A stretch of 64,000 bases of DNA from Angelakisella massiliensis (lineage in GTDB: Bacteria > Bacillota > Clostridia > Oscillospirales > Ruminococcaceae): NCBI RefSeq assembly GCF_900104675.1, contig NZ_LT629945.1, positions 539,273 to 603,272 on the forward strand, given 5' to 3'. The translations under genes were made by a program, and so were the position numbers. The notes below the pieces were generated by a model. That model did no database searches. It was not told where the DNA came from and saw nothing but the letters and a program-made list of their open reading frames with translations. Of the stretch, positions 1-7,377 are shown one piece after another; position 1 is the stretch's first letter; each line of letters begins with the position of its first letter.

Positions 1-151
1 TGACAGACCCTGTCTGGCAGCTTGAGTTAGTGCGCCTTTGCGGACAAAAACTTCCGAGGTTATCCACAGTTTTTACTTGGCACCTGTTGTATAATGCGGA
101 TTGTGGCATTTATGCGGTATTGCCTTAGAACAGAGGCTTGTCCTCCGGTTC
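1..151. other. Non-coding left edge with DnaA-box and oriT-like word
   Basis: No gene is seen. A perfect DnaA-box sequence TTATCCACA lies at about 60-68. A TATAAT hexamer is at 90-95 without a good -35. The word TTAGTGCGCCTTTGCGG at about 27-43 resembles the MOBQ nick region found at 61637 (14 of 17 matches by eye) and may be a relic of an oriT. The window cuts off whatever lies to the left. Confidence 0.3.
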
Positions 152-394
152 TTACTTGGTACGCGGTCGCAGTCTTCTCATATTCAGCACATCAAAGACT
201 GTGATCCGCCCGCATTTCTTGCACTTGGATTCTACATGACCCCTCGTGTCCTCGTAGACAGCAATGGCATTATGCTGACAATAGGGACATTTCAGGTATC
301 GGGGCTTCTGCTGGGAAATGGCAACTCTTGCCCTGCGGATTTTTTCGATCAGCTCCGGCGTCGGTTCCTGAACCCGAATGGATGCTCTCTTCAT
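152..394 (-). CDS. Small zinc-ribbon protein
   Basis: An 80-residue protein with two CxxC knuckles, CPYC and CKKC, about 20 residues apart, the layout of a treble-clef or zinc-ribbon domain. The basic N-terminus and Arg-rich C-terminus (RRLRPRTK) suggest nucleic acid contact. I chose the ATG at 394 because GGAGGTGT lies 7 bases upstream; a GTG two codons earlier is possible. The start overlaps the stop of the preceding ImmA gene (TAATG), so the two are translationally coupled. It is the last gene of the three-gene leftward operon. Exact function is not recognised. Confidence 0.6.
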   Translation of the reverse strand: MKRASIRVQEPTPELIEKIRRARVAISQQKPRYLKCPYCQHNAIAVYEDTRGHVESKCKKCGRITVFDVLNMRRLRPRTK

Positions 395-1122
395 TACCAC
401 ACCTCCAATGGGTCAACATACTCACTGAATGGACGATCTACCATGTAGCCGAGCTGACGAAGGCGGATAGACGCCGTTGTCTTGGAGACACCGAACAACC
501 GGCAGAAAAGGCGCAGCGTTAAGTGATCACCATACGAATACCTCCCCTCGTAATTGATCAGCGGCGTTTCTACAAACCGACGCATTGCCAGGTCAACCTC
601 TTTTTGAGGAAGCAGGATCGCCGCGCCCAAGACATTTGCTTGCCACTCGTTCCAGTCCTCGCGGGTTTTCAGCTCTCGCGGCGTATAGGCTGTCCGTGCG
701 GAATATTTCATTTCGCAGGACGCCTTTACCTCTTCCGATTCCAGTTGGAAGAGAATCTGATGGGCGCACTCGTGGGCAAGGGTAAATCTGCGCTTGGCGC
801 AGAGCCGCTGCACGTTGCCGGATCGAATGAAGCTCTCGTCCAAGATGACCTGATTACGCTTCAAAGCCAGTGTGCGCGTAATACCAAGTTCCGTGATCTT
901 GTACTCAGTGTCGGCATAGGCAGTGACACCGCAGATGCTTCCGTCCGGCGAGAGACGGGCGAATGATACGCGAAGACCGAGATAGTTCTTTGCAAACTGA
1001 TCAATGGGTGTTGGCAAAGCTGATCGGTCGGGCTTGTCCGCCTCATCCCCGAAAAAGAACCGGTTGAAGTCCTTTGTTGTTGAGGCTGCAATTTCTTCAA
1101 GTTGTCGCTGGGATAAAATCAT
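394..1122 (-). CDS. ImmA/IrrE-type metallopeptidase
   Basis: A 242-residue protein with the zinc peptidase motif HECAHQ in the middle (about residues 116-121) followed by a Glu-rich helix and a C-terminal part that looks like a small winged helix (LFCRLFGVSKTTASIRLRQLG). ImmA/IrrE proteins cleave XRE-family repressors, as in ICEBs1, so the XRE gene at 1647 is the natural target (inference). An open frame extends to 1494, but only the ATG at 1122 has a ribosome site (AGGAGGACAACTGCTC before it) and the extra N-terminus looks non-coding. It overlaps the 86-residue gene upstream by ATGA. Confidence 0.75.
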   Translation of the reverse strand: MILSQRQLEEIAASTTKDFNRFFFGDEADKPDRSALPTPIDQFAKNYLGLRVSFARLSPDGSICGVTAYADTEYKITELGITRTLALKRNQVILDESFIRSGNVQRLCAKRRFTLAHECAHQILFQLESEEVKASCEMKYSARTAYTPRELKTREDWNEWQANVLGAAILLPQKEVDLAMRRFVETPLINYEGRYSYGDHLTLRLFCRLFGVSKTTASIRLRQLGYMVDRPFSEYVDPLEVW

Positions 1123-1379
1123 GAGCAGTTGTCCTCCTTTGCTTCGACAAACCACTTGTCTCCTTCGTGGAAAAGAAACGATTCCTTTCCGCGAATCTGA
1201 ACTGTGTAACGGATGCCTCCGCCCCCAACCTTTTTGGATGTGGCGCGGCATTTGTAAAGAATCTGGTCGATTTGAAAGATTACACCGTTGTCCCACCAGA
1301 TAAGGCGAGGGAGGATTGCCCCTTCCTTGTCCACATCCAGCGTAACCGGAACGTATGCCTTTCTGTACTGTGTAGCCAT
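1119..1379 (-). CDS. Small conserved mobile-element protein, unknown function
   Basis: An 86-residue protein, first gene of the leftward operon. It is rich in beta-strand-like segments (YVPVTLDVD, ILPRLIWWD, FQIDQILYKCRA, RYTVQIRGKESFLFHEGDKWFVE). I recall small proteins of this pattern near Y-family polymerase genes in Firmicute mobile elements, and one such polymerase is encoded at 9223 here, but I cannot name a family. Its stop overlaps the ImmA start. The 5' leader to the predicted promoter is about 177 bases and runs through the opposing promoter. Confidence 0.55.
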   Translation of the reverse strand: MATQYRKAYVPVTLDVDKEGAILPRLIWWDNGVIFQIDQILYKCRATSKKVGGGGIRYTVQIRGKESFLFHEGDKWFVEAKEDNCS

Positions 1380-1492
1380 TTGCGTTTCTCACTCCTGTTC
1401 CCTCATACCGGTGTATGCCGGTACGGATGATCTTCGGCAGCGTAAATGCCTGTCCATTTGAACTGCTCAAAAGATGTAACTTTTTCGTGTAC

Positions 1493-1556
1493 AACTACTC
1501 ATGCCCCTTGACATGATGAGCAATTCAGGATATACTATGAGTAGTTGGATTGCTCA
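1493..1556. promoter_or_regulatory. Interleaved inverted repeats, probable repressor operators
   Basis: Two perfect inverted repeats interleave. AACTACTCAT at 1493-1502 pairs with ATGAGTAGTT at 1537-1546. TGAGCAAT at 1517-1524 pairs with ATTGCTCA at 1549-1556. They cover the spacer and start region of the rightward promoter and the start region of the leftward promoter, so one bound repressor could control both. The likely binder is the XRE protein encoded at 1647 (inference). Confidence 0.6.
1508..1536 (+). promoter_or_regulatory. Sigma-A promoter, rightward
   Basis: TTGACA at 1508-1513 and TATACT at 1531-1536 with a 17-base spacer. It would start near 1543 and drive the XRE gene and the genes after it, with a leader of about 100 bases that crosses the opposing promoter. 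Confidence 0.75.
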
Positions 1557-1562
1557 GTCATT

Positions 1563-1591
1563 ATTATACGCACTTCAAGTGCCTTTGTCAA
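1563..1591 (-). promoter_or_regulatory. Consensus sigma-A promoter, leftward
   Basis: On the minus strand TTGACA (1591-1586) and TATAAT (1568-1563) are separated by exactly 17 bases, a full consensus match. It would start near 1556 and drive the leftward operon of 1379-152. It lies downstream of, and facing, the rightward promoter, so the two transcripts run into each other. Confidence 0.75.
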
Positions 1592-1646
1592 TAGACTTGC
1601 GCAATTTGATGTCGCAAACTTTTTGTGAACAGGAGTGATTACCAAA

Positions 1647-2075
1647 ATGACGTTTGGAGAGAAATTCAAGGCTGAACGGGAGAAGCGGAAGCTGACCCAG
1701 CAGGAAGTAGCCGATGCACTGGGGATCAACAGGCGTATGATTACCCGGTACGAGAACGGCATTTCCTTTCCTCGCACCAAGGACGCTTACAGAAAAATCG
1801 CGGAATACTTCAAGGTAGATGTGAACTATCTGCTGACCGAGGACGAAGAGTTTGTGGTTCAGGCATCCGAGCAGTACGGCTCCCGTGGCATGAAACAGGC
1901 AAAGGACCTGATTGAAGGGATGTCCGGCTTGTTTGCGGGCGGTACGCTGTCTGAGCAGGACAAGGATGCGGTGATGAAGGCGTTGCAGGATATATATTGG
2001 GAATCCAAAGCCCGGAATGTTGAGAAATACACGCCGAAGAAATACAAGAAGACCGGTACGGACGCAGAGGAATAA
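1647..2075 (+). CDS. XRE-family repressor
   Basis: A 142-residue protein with an N-terminal Cro/CI helix-turn-helix (about residues 3-60: KLTQQEVADALGINRRMITRY) and a longer charged C-terminal part. This matches ICE repressors such as ImmR. The ATG at 1647 is chosen since AGGAG (1631-1635) lies 11 bases upstream; a GTG at 1635 falls inside that ribosome site. It sits between two ImmA-like genes (394-1122 and 2144-2680), the usual partner arrangement, and probably binds the repeats at 1493-1556 (inference). Which ImmA protein acts on it cannot be told from sequence. Confidence 0.85.
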   Translation: MTFGEKFKAEREKRKLTQQEVADALGINRRMITRYENGISFPRTKDAYRKIAEYFKVDVNYLLTEDEEFVVQASEQYGSRGMKQAKDLIEGMSGLFAGGTLSEQDKDAVMKALQDIYWESKARNVEKYTPKKYKKTGTDAEE

Positions 2076-2143
2076 CTGTCTGCGTCTCGGTTTCTTGACG
2101 GATTTACTTTGACTGTTTTCAACATGAAAGGGGTGAAGGTCCC

Positions 2144-2680
2144 GTGATAATTCGCTCCGAGGAAATATACAAAAAGGCGAACAGCATTGTCAAAAGCTGT
2201 GGAACAAGAGATACCTTGAAGATTGCCCGTGAGCTGGGCATTCATCTCCATTTCCTTGACAATCTGAACGATCTGCTCGGAATGTACACCTACCGCCATA
2301 AAGAGCGGCATATTCTTCTGAACTCCAACATGGAGTATCTGATCATGCAAATGGTTTGCGGTCACGAGATCGGGCATGATACCTTTCATCGCGATCTTGC
2401 CAAAGGGAACGAACCGCTCCCGGAGTTCGTGCTGTTCGATATGCGCACAAAACACGAATATGAGGCGAATGCGTTTGCCTCTCACCTGATCATTGACGAT
2501 GATGAGCTGATTGACCTGATGAAGCAGGACTACGATGTGGTGCAGCTTTCTGCTGCAATGGGAACAAACATCAACCTGATGCTGATCAAGCTCAACGAGC
2601 TGAACCGCATGGGCTGGCAGCTCAACTTGCCGTATGTACCGCACTCTGACTTCCTGAAAAATGTCAGACCGGAGGGGTGA
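2144..2680 (+). CDS. ImmA/IrrE-type metallopeptidase
   Basis: A 178-residue protein with zinc motif HEIGHD at about residues 77-82 and a following conserved block (EYEANAFASHLI) typical of ImmA peptidases (PF06114). It starts with GTG at 2144 behind GGGGTGAAGG. It lies 69 bases after the XRE gene in the same direction, the standard repressor/anti-repressor order of ICEBs1-like elements, so it probably cleaves that repressor upon DNA damage or mating signals (inference). Confidence 0.85.
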   Translation: MIIRSEEIYKKANSIVKSCGTRDTLKIARELGIHLHFLDNLNDLLGMYTYRHKERHILLNSNMEYLIMQMVCGHEIGHDTFHRDLAKGNEPLPEFVLFDMRTKHEYEANAFASHLIIDDDELIDLMKQDYDVVQLSAAMGTNINLMLIKLNELNRMGWQLNLPYVPHSDFLKNVRPEG

Positions 2681-2704
2681 ATGAGGATGAAGGATAGTAA
2701 TTAG

Positions 2705-3529
2705 ATGAACAACGACGACTATAAAGAAGCCCTTTTCTATGCCGCTTCCATCTTTAACGAACGCTTGGGGGCAGAGTTCAGTGAGGACAACCTTGTACTG
2801 CGCTGCTTTCAGACGGAAAACCAGCAGGAAGTCTTTGAGCAGTTCTGCAAGCAGTATTTCCCTGACCGGCTGGAAGACCGATATACAGAGGACGGCTATT
2901 TTGACTTTCACGCCTCTGCATTCGTCGGCACAGGAGACGGCGCGGACGGAATCCTTCTGCGCACAGACATAGCGCGTCATCCGGCAGAGTTGAAGCACAT
3001 TCTTCTGCATGAGCTGGCGCATATCTTCTGCACCCGCAACGAGATTGACGGAGATAATTTCTTTGAGCGATACTGCATGGACGATACCATCAGCCGCGAA
3101 GAGGACGGAACCATTAACGCCGGTTATGCGGTCTGGCGGGAACTCGCTGCGGAGCTGATCGCATTTGAGCTGGATGACAACTGCGATGTAGTTCCGCTTC
3201 GACGCAAGAAAGACCTACTCAGCTATTACGAAGGAGAACTCCTGACCGGCAACGGAAAAATGGGCGTCAGCATGATTCTCTGTGAGGCAATGACCAGTGC
3301 TGAGGGCGAAGCGTCTATGACATGGGACGCTGCCAAAAGCAAGTTTACGCGGTTCAAGCCCTTTGATGATCCACTGTACAGGGACTTGCTGGAACTGGTT
3401 TTTACACACGTTAGAGAATACTTTATCGTGATTGACCGCGACTTTATCTATGAAATTGGAGTTTTGTATCTGAGCATTGCCGCACAAGCGATGATTGCGT
3501 CCCTAAAGAACAGATTTCAGGAAGAATAG
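2705..3529 (+). CDS. HELAH zinc-peptidase-like protein
   Basis: A 274-residue protein with a clear zincin motif HELAH in the segment LKHILLHELAHIFC (about residues 97-110) and a later Glu-bearing helix (WRELAAELIAFEL) that could give the third zinc ligand. The rest does not match a family I can name. It follows the ImmA gene by 24 bases, so both are probably co-transcribed. It may be a divergent ImmA/IrrE-like protein or an unrelated metallopeptidase. Start ATG at 2705; the ribosome site is weak (AAGGATAG). Confidence 0.6.
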   Translation: MNNDDYKEALFYAASIFNERLGAEFSEDNLVLRCFQTENQQEVFEQFCKQYFPDRLEDRYTEDGYFDFHASAFVGTGDGADGILLRTDIARHPAELKHILLHELAHIFCTRNEIDGDNFFERYCMDDTISREEDGTINAGYAVWRELAAELIAFELDDNCDVVPLRRKKDLLSYYEGELLTGNGKMGVSMILCEAMTSAEGEASMTWDAAKSKFTRFKPFDDPLYRDLLELVFTHVREYFIVIDRDFIYEIGVLYLSIAAQAMIASLKNRFQEE

Positions 3530-3562
3530 GCAGACCGAAAGAGAGAAAGGACGGGTAACGAT

Positions 3563-3868
3563 ATGAAATACAAGCTGTTTCGCTCCCCCGGTGATCTGGA
3601 CAAGGCAGTTCGGAAGCACGAACTGGTTGCCGTGGAGACCGGCAAGAACATTGATGATGTGGTAGACGCGCTTATCCGTGCCGTTCGGGATGATCTTGCG
3701 GAAATGCCGGAATATGCGCACTGTGAAACCGCTGCGTATGCACCGGAGCCGGTTCAGGAGCATCGCCGCGTGAGACGTTATCAGTATGAAATGATGGGTA
3801 TTGTTTACCCGCAGTATGCGGAGAAAAATATCCTGATTGATTATGGCGTGATTGAAGAGGCAGAGTAA
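3563..3868 (+). CDS. Hypothetical protein
   Basis: A 101-residue protein with an N-terminal helical, charged region and a Tyr-rich C-terminal part (YQYEMMGIVYPQYAEKNILIDYGVIEE). No motif is recognised. It has a ribosome site (GAAAGGACGGGTAACG) and its stop overlaps the next start (TAATG), so it is very likely a real, coupled gene. Confidence 0.6.
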   Translation: MKYKLFRSPGDLDKAVRKHELVAVETGKNIDDVVDALIRAVRDDLAEMPEYAHCETAAYAPEPVQEHRRVRRYQYEMMGIVYPQYAEKNILIDYGVIEEAE

Positions 3869-4554
3869 TGTCAGAGCGAGATGTCGGACAACTGCATAGT
3901 GCCGATGACTTGATTGCCGCTGTTGAGCAATACGGCTTTCTGCCCTTCTTTCGGAATGAGATTCACGGCTTCTCCATCGAGGAACTTTGCCCACCTGAGT
4001 TGTGGTTTGCGGATGATGTGGACGGTCCGTGGGAATGGAAGGGTCCGGCTGCGCGGAGCGGCAAATGTCTCTACGGCAAACTTTTCAACAAGAAGGCTGG
4101 CTTTGTGAGCCGGGAGTGGATACCGGACTTCGCAAACTTCCGGCGTGACGGCTATGACTTTGACGCCCGTTGGGATGACGGCTTGGCGTCCTACAAGGAC
4201 AAGGAGCTTTATGAATCCATAGCCGGTGAAGGCAGGATGCTTTCCAAACGGCTGAAAGAGGCTCTGAACTACCGCAAGGGCGGCAACACCGGTTTTGAGA
4301 CGTGCATCACGCGGCTGCAAATGCAGAGCTATGTCTGCATTGCGGATTTCGTCTATATGCAGGACAGATACGGAAGACCTTATGGCTGGGGTGTCGCAGA
4401 GTATGCGACGCCGGAAGAACTTTTCGGGTATGACCTTATCACATCTGCATATCAGCGAGACCCGCAGGAATCCAAAGAGCGCATGATGCAGCATCTTTCC
4501 TCCATCCTGCCGGGTGCGTCTGTACAGCAGCTTACGAAGATATTGAAAGGATAA
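3868..4554 (+). CDS. AlkZ-related / winged-helix-like protein
   Basis: A 228-residue soluble protein with a Trp-rich N-terminal half (ELWF, GPWEWKGP, SREWIPDF) and an RLQMQSYV segment. It resembles proteins annotated as AlkZ-related in Firmicutes, distant relatives of the AlkZ/YcaQ DNA glycosylases that unhook alkylated or cross-linked bases. That name is from memory of the pattern, not a motif proof; no glycosylase catalytic motif can be pinned here. It is coupled to the upstream gene by TAATG and is 6 bases from the flavodoxin gene. Confidence 0.5.
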   Translation: MSERDVGQLHSADDLIAAVEQYGFLPFFRNEIHGFSIEELCPPELWFADDVDGPWEWKGPAARSGKCLYGKLFNKKAGFVSREWIPDFANFRRDGYDFDARWDDGLASYKDKELYESIAGEGRMLSKRLKEALNYRKGGNTGFETCITRLQMQSYVCIADFVYMQDRYGRPYGWGVAEYATPEELFGYDLITSAYQRDPQESKERMMQHLSSILPGASVQQLTKILKG

Positions 4555-4560
4555 AACACC

Positions 4561-5040
4561 ATGAGTAAGAAACTTGTAGCATATTTTTCTGCGTCCGGCG
4601 TGACCGCGAAGGTAGCTGAGACGCTGGCAGAGGCAATCGGCGCGGACATCTTTGAGATTGAGCCGAAGGTGCCTTACACGGAAGCCGATCTGAACTGGAT
4701 GGACAAGAACGCCCGCAGCACGATTGAGATGAACGATCCTGCTTCCCGTCCTGAGATTGCCGTAAAGCGGGACAACATGAAGGACTACGATACAATCTTT
4801 GTGGGCTTCCCGATCTGGTGGTACGTTGCGCCGACGATTATCAATACATTTCTTGAGAGCTATGACCTGACCGGCAAGACGGTCATCCCGTTTGCGACCT
4901 CCGGAGGAAGCGACATTGGCAAGACGAACGAACGCCTTGCGCCGAGCTGCAAAGGCGCAAAGCTGATGGACGGCAAGGTTTTCAAGGGCTGCGTCGGGCA
5001 TCAGGAGCTTGCGGCGTGGGTTGAAGGACTTGGACTTTAA
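4561..5040 (+). CDS. Flavodoxin family protein
   Basis: A 159-residue flavodoxin-like protein. The N-terminal YFSASGVTAKVAE is the FMN phosphate-binding loop after the first strand. VGFPIWWY near residue 80 is the aromatic FMN loop, and ATSGGSDIG near residue 118 is the third loop. It would carry electrons or act as a small FMN reductase. Proteins of this subtype (Flavodoxin_4) are common stress cargo in Clostridia. It lies six bases after the AlkZ-related gene in the same run. Confidence 0.85.
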   Translation: MSKKLVAYFSASGVTAKVAETLAEAIGADIFEIEPKVPYTEADLNWMDKNARSTIEMNDPASRPEIAVKRDNMKDYDTIFVGFPIWWYVAPTIINTFLESYDLTGKTVIPFATSGGSDIGKTNERLAPSCKGAKLMDGKVFKGCVGHQELAAWVEGLGL

Positions 5041-5074
5041 GGGGCAGACAAATCGGAAGTTGTGGAGGTGCTTT

Positions 5075-5494
5075 ATGAACGAGAGAGAAAGAATTATCCG
5101 ATTATGGTTTGATATGTGGATTAAGAAAGCAGATTTAGGAATTGACAATATTTTTACAGATGATGTTGTATATACTGAGAGTTGGAGTCCTAAATATGAA
5201 AACCGCAAAACGGTAAAGCACTGGTTTGACGAATGGAATACACGCGGAAGTGTTCTTGTCTGGGAGATTAAGCAATTTTTTCATCAAGGCAATCAAACAA
5301 TCGTGGAGTGGTATTTTAAAAACAAAATGAATAATGGAAATGTTGAAGAATTTGACGGAATATCTTTAATTGTATGGACACAGGATAACAAAATAAAATC
5401 ATTAAAAGAGTTTGGTTGCAATCTTCATAATTACAATCCATATCGAGATAGTGATATTCCCGTATTTCGAGAAGAAAAAGCAAATTGGTTTTGA
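5075..5494 (+). CDS. SnoaL/NTF2-like protein
   Basis: A 139-residue protein with the SnoaL-like pattern: an N-terminal helix (RERIIRLWFDMWI), then FTDDVVYTESW, KHWFDEWN and IVEWYFKNK strands ending in SLIVWTQDNKIKSLKEF. Members bind small hydrophobic molecules or act as isomerases or hydrolases; no substrate is inferable. The ATG at 5075 follows GGAGGTG; an earlier ATG at 5009 lies inside the flavodoxin gene. The gene is clearly more AT-rich than its neighbours, suggesting separate acquisition. Confidence 0.75.
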   Translation: MNERERIIRLWFDMWIKKADLGIDNIFTDDVVYTESWSPKYENRKTVKHWFDEWNTRGSVLVWEIKQFFHQGNQTIVEWYFKNKMNNGNVEEFDGISLIVWTQDNKIKSLKEFGCNLHNYNPYRDSDIPVFREEKANWF

Positions 5495-5538
5495 GAGGAC
5501 TATAAATTCCAGTTTAACGAACAGGAGATGATGAACGC

Positions 5539-5748
5539 ATGAAAATCCTACATGAACTTTCTTGGCTATGGGAAACGCTGGGCATTGCGCTTGTTGCTGC
5601 GGCTGTCTGCATGGCTTGCACTGCTCTGATTGGCAAGGCAGCAAAGAAGAAACTCAGCAAAAAGTTGTTGGCGGTCATAGGGGCTGCGGCATTTGTGGGC
5701 GCGATTCTGGCGGTCATTCTGATCGCCCGGACACCGATGCCGCTTTGA
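5539..5748 (+). CDS. Small two-helix membrane protein
   Basis: A 69-residue protein with two predicted membrane segments, about residues 12-32 (LGIALVAAAVCMACTALIG) and 42-64 (LLAVIGAAAFVGAILAVILIA), joined by a short Lys-rich loop (KAAKKKLSKK). It has an AGGAG ribosome site. Function unknown; it lies in the same direction as the surrounding cargo genes. Confidence 0.6.
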   Translation: MKILHELSWLWETLGIALVAAAVCMACTALIGKAAKKKLSKKLLAVIGAAAFVGAILAVILIARTPMPL

Positions 5749-5768
5749 CAGAATAGGAGAAACTGACA

Positions 5769-6290
5769 ATGATTGTTCTTACAGAGCAGATAGAGATTCC
5801 GGCTTCCTATGAAAAATTAAAGGCATGGACTGCTAACTTTGAGGAAGAGTTTGTGAAATGGAGTCCCTACCACATCGAATGTAATCTCTATAACGGGAAC
5901 TATCATGCGGGAAGCAAGGTCCGCTTCCGCGAGATTGTTATGGGGCTGGACTACGATGTGACAGGCACGATTACGGAATGCGAACAGGATGAGAACCACT
6001 TCCGCATTGTATTCCGGAGCGACAAGAAAACAGCGTTCATCATCTTTGAAGGAAAAAGAACTGAAACAGGATGCCATTTCTCTCACACCGAGGCTTTCGG
6101 CATGACCACGCCGGTAATTGGGGCGATCATGAACTTTCTGATCTTCAAGGTGTTTTTCAGGAAAAAGGCAAACTGGCAGCTTATCCGGGATGATATGATT
6201 CTGGATAACAGGTATTTATATGACATTCTGACCGAGGGAAAATACCCGGAAAGAATCCCGATGGACAAGCTGCTGACCGGCGCGAAGTAA
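5769..6290 (+). CDS. SRPBCC-family (START-like) protein
   Basis: A 173-residue protein with a Bet v1/START-like layout: N-terminal strand [23 protein letters not shown], a run of beta strands, then a long C-terminal helical part. Such proteins bind lipids or other hydrophobic ligands in a deep cavity. A hydrophobic stretch ([16 protein letters not shown]) near residue 118 may be the cavity helix. Its ligand is unknown. It is preceded by AGGAGAAACTGACA. Confidence 0.65.
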   Translation: MIVLTEQIEIPASYEKLKAWTANFEEEFVKWSPYHIECNLYNGNYHAGSKVRFREIVMGLDYDVTGTITECEQDENHFRIVFRSDKKTAFIIFEGKRTETGCHFSHTEAFGMTTPVIGAIMNFLIFKVFFRKKANWQLIRDDMILDNRYLYDILTEGKYPERIPMDKLLTGAK

Positions 6291-6310
6291 CCGAATGGGA
6301 GGGCTTGATC

Positions 6311-7357
6311 ATGCCGCTTCAAATCGTCAGAAATGACATCACAAAAATGAAGGTGGACGCCATCGTCAATGCTGCCAACGAGTCGCTGCTGGGTGGCGGC
6401 GGTGTGGACGGCTGCATTCATCGCGCTGCAGGACCGAAGCTGCTGGCGGAATGTGAAACGCTCCACGGCTGCAAAACCGGGAGCGCAAAAATCACGAAGG
6501 GCTACAAGCTGCCCTGCAAATATGTCATTCACGCAGTCGGTCCGCGCTGGTATGACGGGCGGCACGGTGAGTGCGAACTGCTGATCTCCTGCTATCGGAC
6601 ATCGCTCATGCTGGCGAAGAAATACGAATGCGAGTCGGTTGCGTTCCCGCTGATTTCCTCCGGCATTTTCGGCTATCCGAAGGATCAGGCTCTCAAAGTG
6701 GCGATTGACACCATCAGCAGTTTCCTTCTTGAAAACGAAATGACGGTGTACATCGTCATTTTCGACCGCAAAGCCTATCAGATCAGCGGCAAGCTGTTTG
6801 CCGACATTGCAGCGTACATAGACGACCGCTATGTGGATGAGCATACCGATCCTCGTTCTGAGCGGCTGCGCAGAATGAGTGCCTTCCGGATGGAAGAGCC
6901 GATGCCTTGCGAGTCATCCGTCTGCGATGAAGATGCAATCGAACAGCTCATCCCTCCTGTCTCTGTGGCGGCTGCTCCTAAAAAGGCGGCAACTCTCGAC
7001 GATGCACTGGAACAGATCGATGAGAGCTTTTCCGAGATGCTGCTGCGGAAGATTGACGAACGCGGCATGACGGACGCGCAGTGCTACAAGAAGGCAAATA
7101 TTGACCGGAAACTCTTCTCGAAGATCCGCTCGGACAAGTCCTACAAGCCTTCCAAGCCCACCGTCATTGCATTTGCCATCGCTCTTGAGCTGCCACTTTC
7201 CGAAATGAAGGATATGCTCATGAAGGCGGGCTTCGCGCTCTCACACTCCAACAAGTTTGACATCATCGTGGAGTATTTCGTGGAGCATGGGAACTATAAC
7301 GTCTTTGAGATCAACGAGGCTCTGTTTGCTTTTGACCAGAGTTTGCTCGGAGCATAA
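6311..7357 (+). CDS. Macro-domain protein with C-terminal HTH-like region
   Basis: A 348-residue protein. Residues about 1-165 form a macro domain: [20 protein letters not shown] is the ADP-ribose binding signature and SSGIFGYP is the second loop, as in O-acetyl-ADP-ribose deacetylases. A linker follows. Residues about 230-345 ([20 protein letters not shown], then [15 protein letters not shown]) read like an XRE-type helix-turn-helix fold. It could sense or remove ADP-ribose marks while bound to DNA or a partner (inference). The ATG at 6311 is preceded by GGGAGGGC; a TTG two codons earlier is less likely. Confidence 0.8.
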   Translation: MPLQIVRNDITKMKVDAIVNAANESLLGGGGVDGCIHRAAGPKLLAECETLHGCKTGSAKITKGYKLPCKYVIHAVGPRWYDGRHGECELLISCYRTSLMLAKKYECESVAFPLISSGIFGYPKDQALKVAIDTISSFLLENEMTVYIVIFDRKAYQISGKLFADIAAYIDDRYVDEHTDPRSERLRRMSAFRMEEPMPCESSVCDEDAIEQLIPPVSVAAAPKKAATLDDALEQIDESFSEMLLRKIDERGMTDAQCYKKANIDRKLFSKIRSDKSYKPSKPTVIAFAIALELPLSEMKDMLMKAGFALSHSNKFDIIVEYFVEHGNYNVFEINEALFAFDQSLLGA

Positions 7358-7377
7358 TACGCAAGGAGGATAACACA

